Assembly: GCA_035291605.1 (NCBI GenBank)
Contig: DATDRS010000333.1
Location: 1 to 5,771, forward strand
From: DATDRS01 sp035291605
GTDB taxonomy: Bacteria > Chloroflexota > Anaerolineae > Anaerolineales > UBA6663
DNA length: 5,771 bases
Direction of reading: 5' to 3'
The translations under genes were made by a program, and so were the position numbers. A model generated the notes under the pieces. That model was not told the origin of the DNA, searched no databases, and was given only the letters and a program-made list of their open reading frames with translations. Shown piece after piece: positions 5,008-5,771 of this stretch (positions are counted from its first letter, which is position 1; each line of letters opens with the position of its first letter).

Positions 5008-5771
5008 ATGGCTACCATTGAAGAAGCCGGCCCGAACGCGCCGGTGACGATCGCCACACGCGTCGACAAGGTCAGCCCGCGGGTGCGCCTGGGGGGCAAG
5101 CTTCGCGCGGGCGTGGTCATCACCGTGACCGTGGTGGGCCTGATCCCGGTGCTGGTGATGATTGTGACGGCGTTCAAGACCCGCACCGATATCCTGGCCA
5201 GCCCCCCACTGATTGCCTTCCAGCCCAACTTGGAGGGATTCGTCTTTCTCTTCACAGATCGCGCGGTGGTGGCGGCCTCGCGCATCCAGGAATTTACGGC
5301 ACGCGCGGAGGCCGGCCAACTCAATCTTTGGGAGCAGATCGCTTTCGAGAGCGGCCAGGAGATCACGGGCACTAGCGACTACGTGAGGCGGCTGCAGAAC
5401 TCGCTGATCATCGCCGGGCTCTCCACTGTCGCCTCGGTGGTGCTGGGCCTGTTCGCGGCCTATGCCTTCAGCCGGTTCAAGGTGCCCGGCAAGGACGACC
5501 TGTTGTTTTTCATCCTGAGCACTCGTATGTTGCCGGGCGTGGTGGTGACCATCCCCATCTTCCTGATGTACCGCCAGATCGGCCTGACGGACACGCACTT
5601 CGGCATGATCCTGCTCTACACGGCCTTTAACCTGTCGTTCTCGGTCTGGCTGTTGAAGGGCTTCATTGACGAGATCCCCAAGGAGTACGAGGAGGCGGCC
5701 CTGGTGGACGGCTACACGCGCTGGCAGGCCTTTTACAAGATCGTGCTGCCGCAGGCCGTCACCGGCATCGC
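5008..5771 (+). CDS. ABC sugar transporter permease, MalG/UgpE type (partial, 3' end outside the window)
   Basis: The frame stays open from ATG 5008 to the window end, giving 254 residues; the family usually has about 270-320, so the last membrane segments are missing. A hydrophilic N-terminal tail (1-32) precedes the first membrane segment (about 33-55). Then come an unusually long external stretch (about 57-129) and further segments near 131-153, 166-188 and 199-218. The EAA loop (EEAALVDGYTRWQAFYKIVLP, from 228) is canonical, with Gly235 and Leu-Pro at 247-248. Partner of permease 1, with which it should form the channel heterodimer that binds the ATPase. Start choice rests on the GGGGAG site and the 3-nt spacing. 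The gene or genes after it, perhaps an ATPase or sugar enzymes, are not visible. Confidence 0.93.
   Translation, partial: MATIEEAGPNAPVTIATRVDKVSPRVRLGGKLRAGVVITVTVVGLIPVLVMIVTAFKTRTDILASPPLIAFQPNLEGFVFLFTDRAVVAASRIQEFTARAEAGQLNLWEQIAFESGQEITGTSDYVRRLQNSLIIAGLSTVASVVLGLFAAYAFSRFKVPGKDDLLFFILSTRMLPGVVVTIPIFLMYRQIGLTDTHFGMILLYTAFNLSFSVWLLKGFIDEIPKEYEEAALVDGYTRWQAFYKIVLPQAVTGI

Noticed and set aside
4588..5598. 336-codon frame on the minus strand across both permease genes
   Set aside because: It is antisense to two well-supported membrane proteins. The product is His/Asp/Gln-rich, has no recognisable family, and runs across a gene boundary.

Overview
The window carries a carbohydrate-uptake locus from a moderately GC-rich bacterium. 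The layout is a divergent pair followed by an ABC importer: a short-chain dehydrogenase (SDR) reads leftward. A ROK-family repressor, a lipoprotein sugar-binding protein and two MalF/MalG-type permeases read rightward. The second permease is cut by the window end. The lipoprotein-anchored binding protein with an Ala/Thr/Pro-rich linker, and the ROK-SBP-permease-permease order, fit a Chloroflexota (Anaerolineae-like) genome. That assignment is an inference from protein style and not a marker-based one.

Region by region: 1-30 is a perfect inverted repeat at the 3' end of the SDR gene (28-858, minus). 859-976 is an AT-rich divergent intergenic region with a good sigma70-type promoter facing the ROK gene. 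Just downstream of it, over the expected transcription start, lies a 12+3+12 inverted repeat (943-969) that closely resembles known XylR-type ROK operators. ROK repressor: 977-2275. 2276-2397 is a leader with two Shine-Dalgarno sequences, one of which (2301-2311) has no normal start codon behind it. Binding protein: 2398-3774. A 16-bp GC-rich hairpin follows immediately (3786-3822), then about 216 nt without a gene but with further inverted repeats. Permease 1: 4039-5004. Permease 2: 5008 to beyond the end, 3 nt after permease 1.

Working model: sugar binding to the ROK protein releases it from the operator, raising expression of its own gene and of the downstream transporter genes. No convincing second promoter was found in front of the binding-protein or permease genes, so read-through from 911-938 is the simplest reading. 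The hairpin after the binding-protein gene would let that protein be made in excess over the membrane subunits. The divergent SDR probably oxidises or reduces the imported sugar or a derivative, and may share the operator region. No ATP-binding subunit lies in the window; it may be beyond the right edge or shared from elsewhere. The substrate cannot be read from the sequence.

I found no mobile element, CRISPR array, tRNA or rRNA. The locus is of a familiar kind. The points most worth a second look are the ROK operator, the orphan Shine-Dalgarno with its short open frame, the structured spacer between the binding protein and the permeases, and the enlarged external loop of permease 2.
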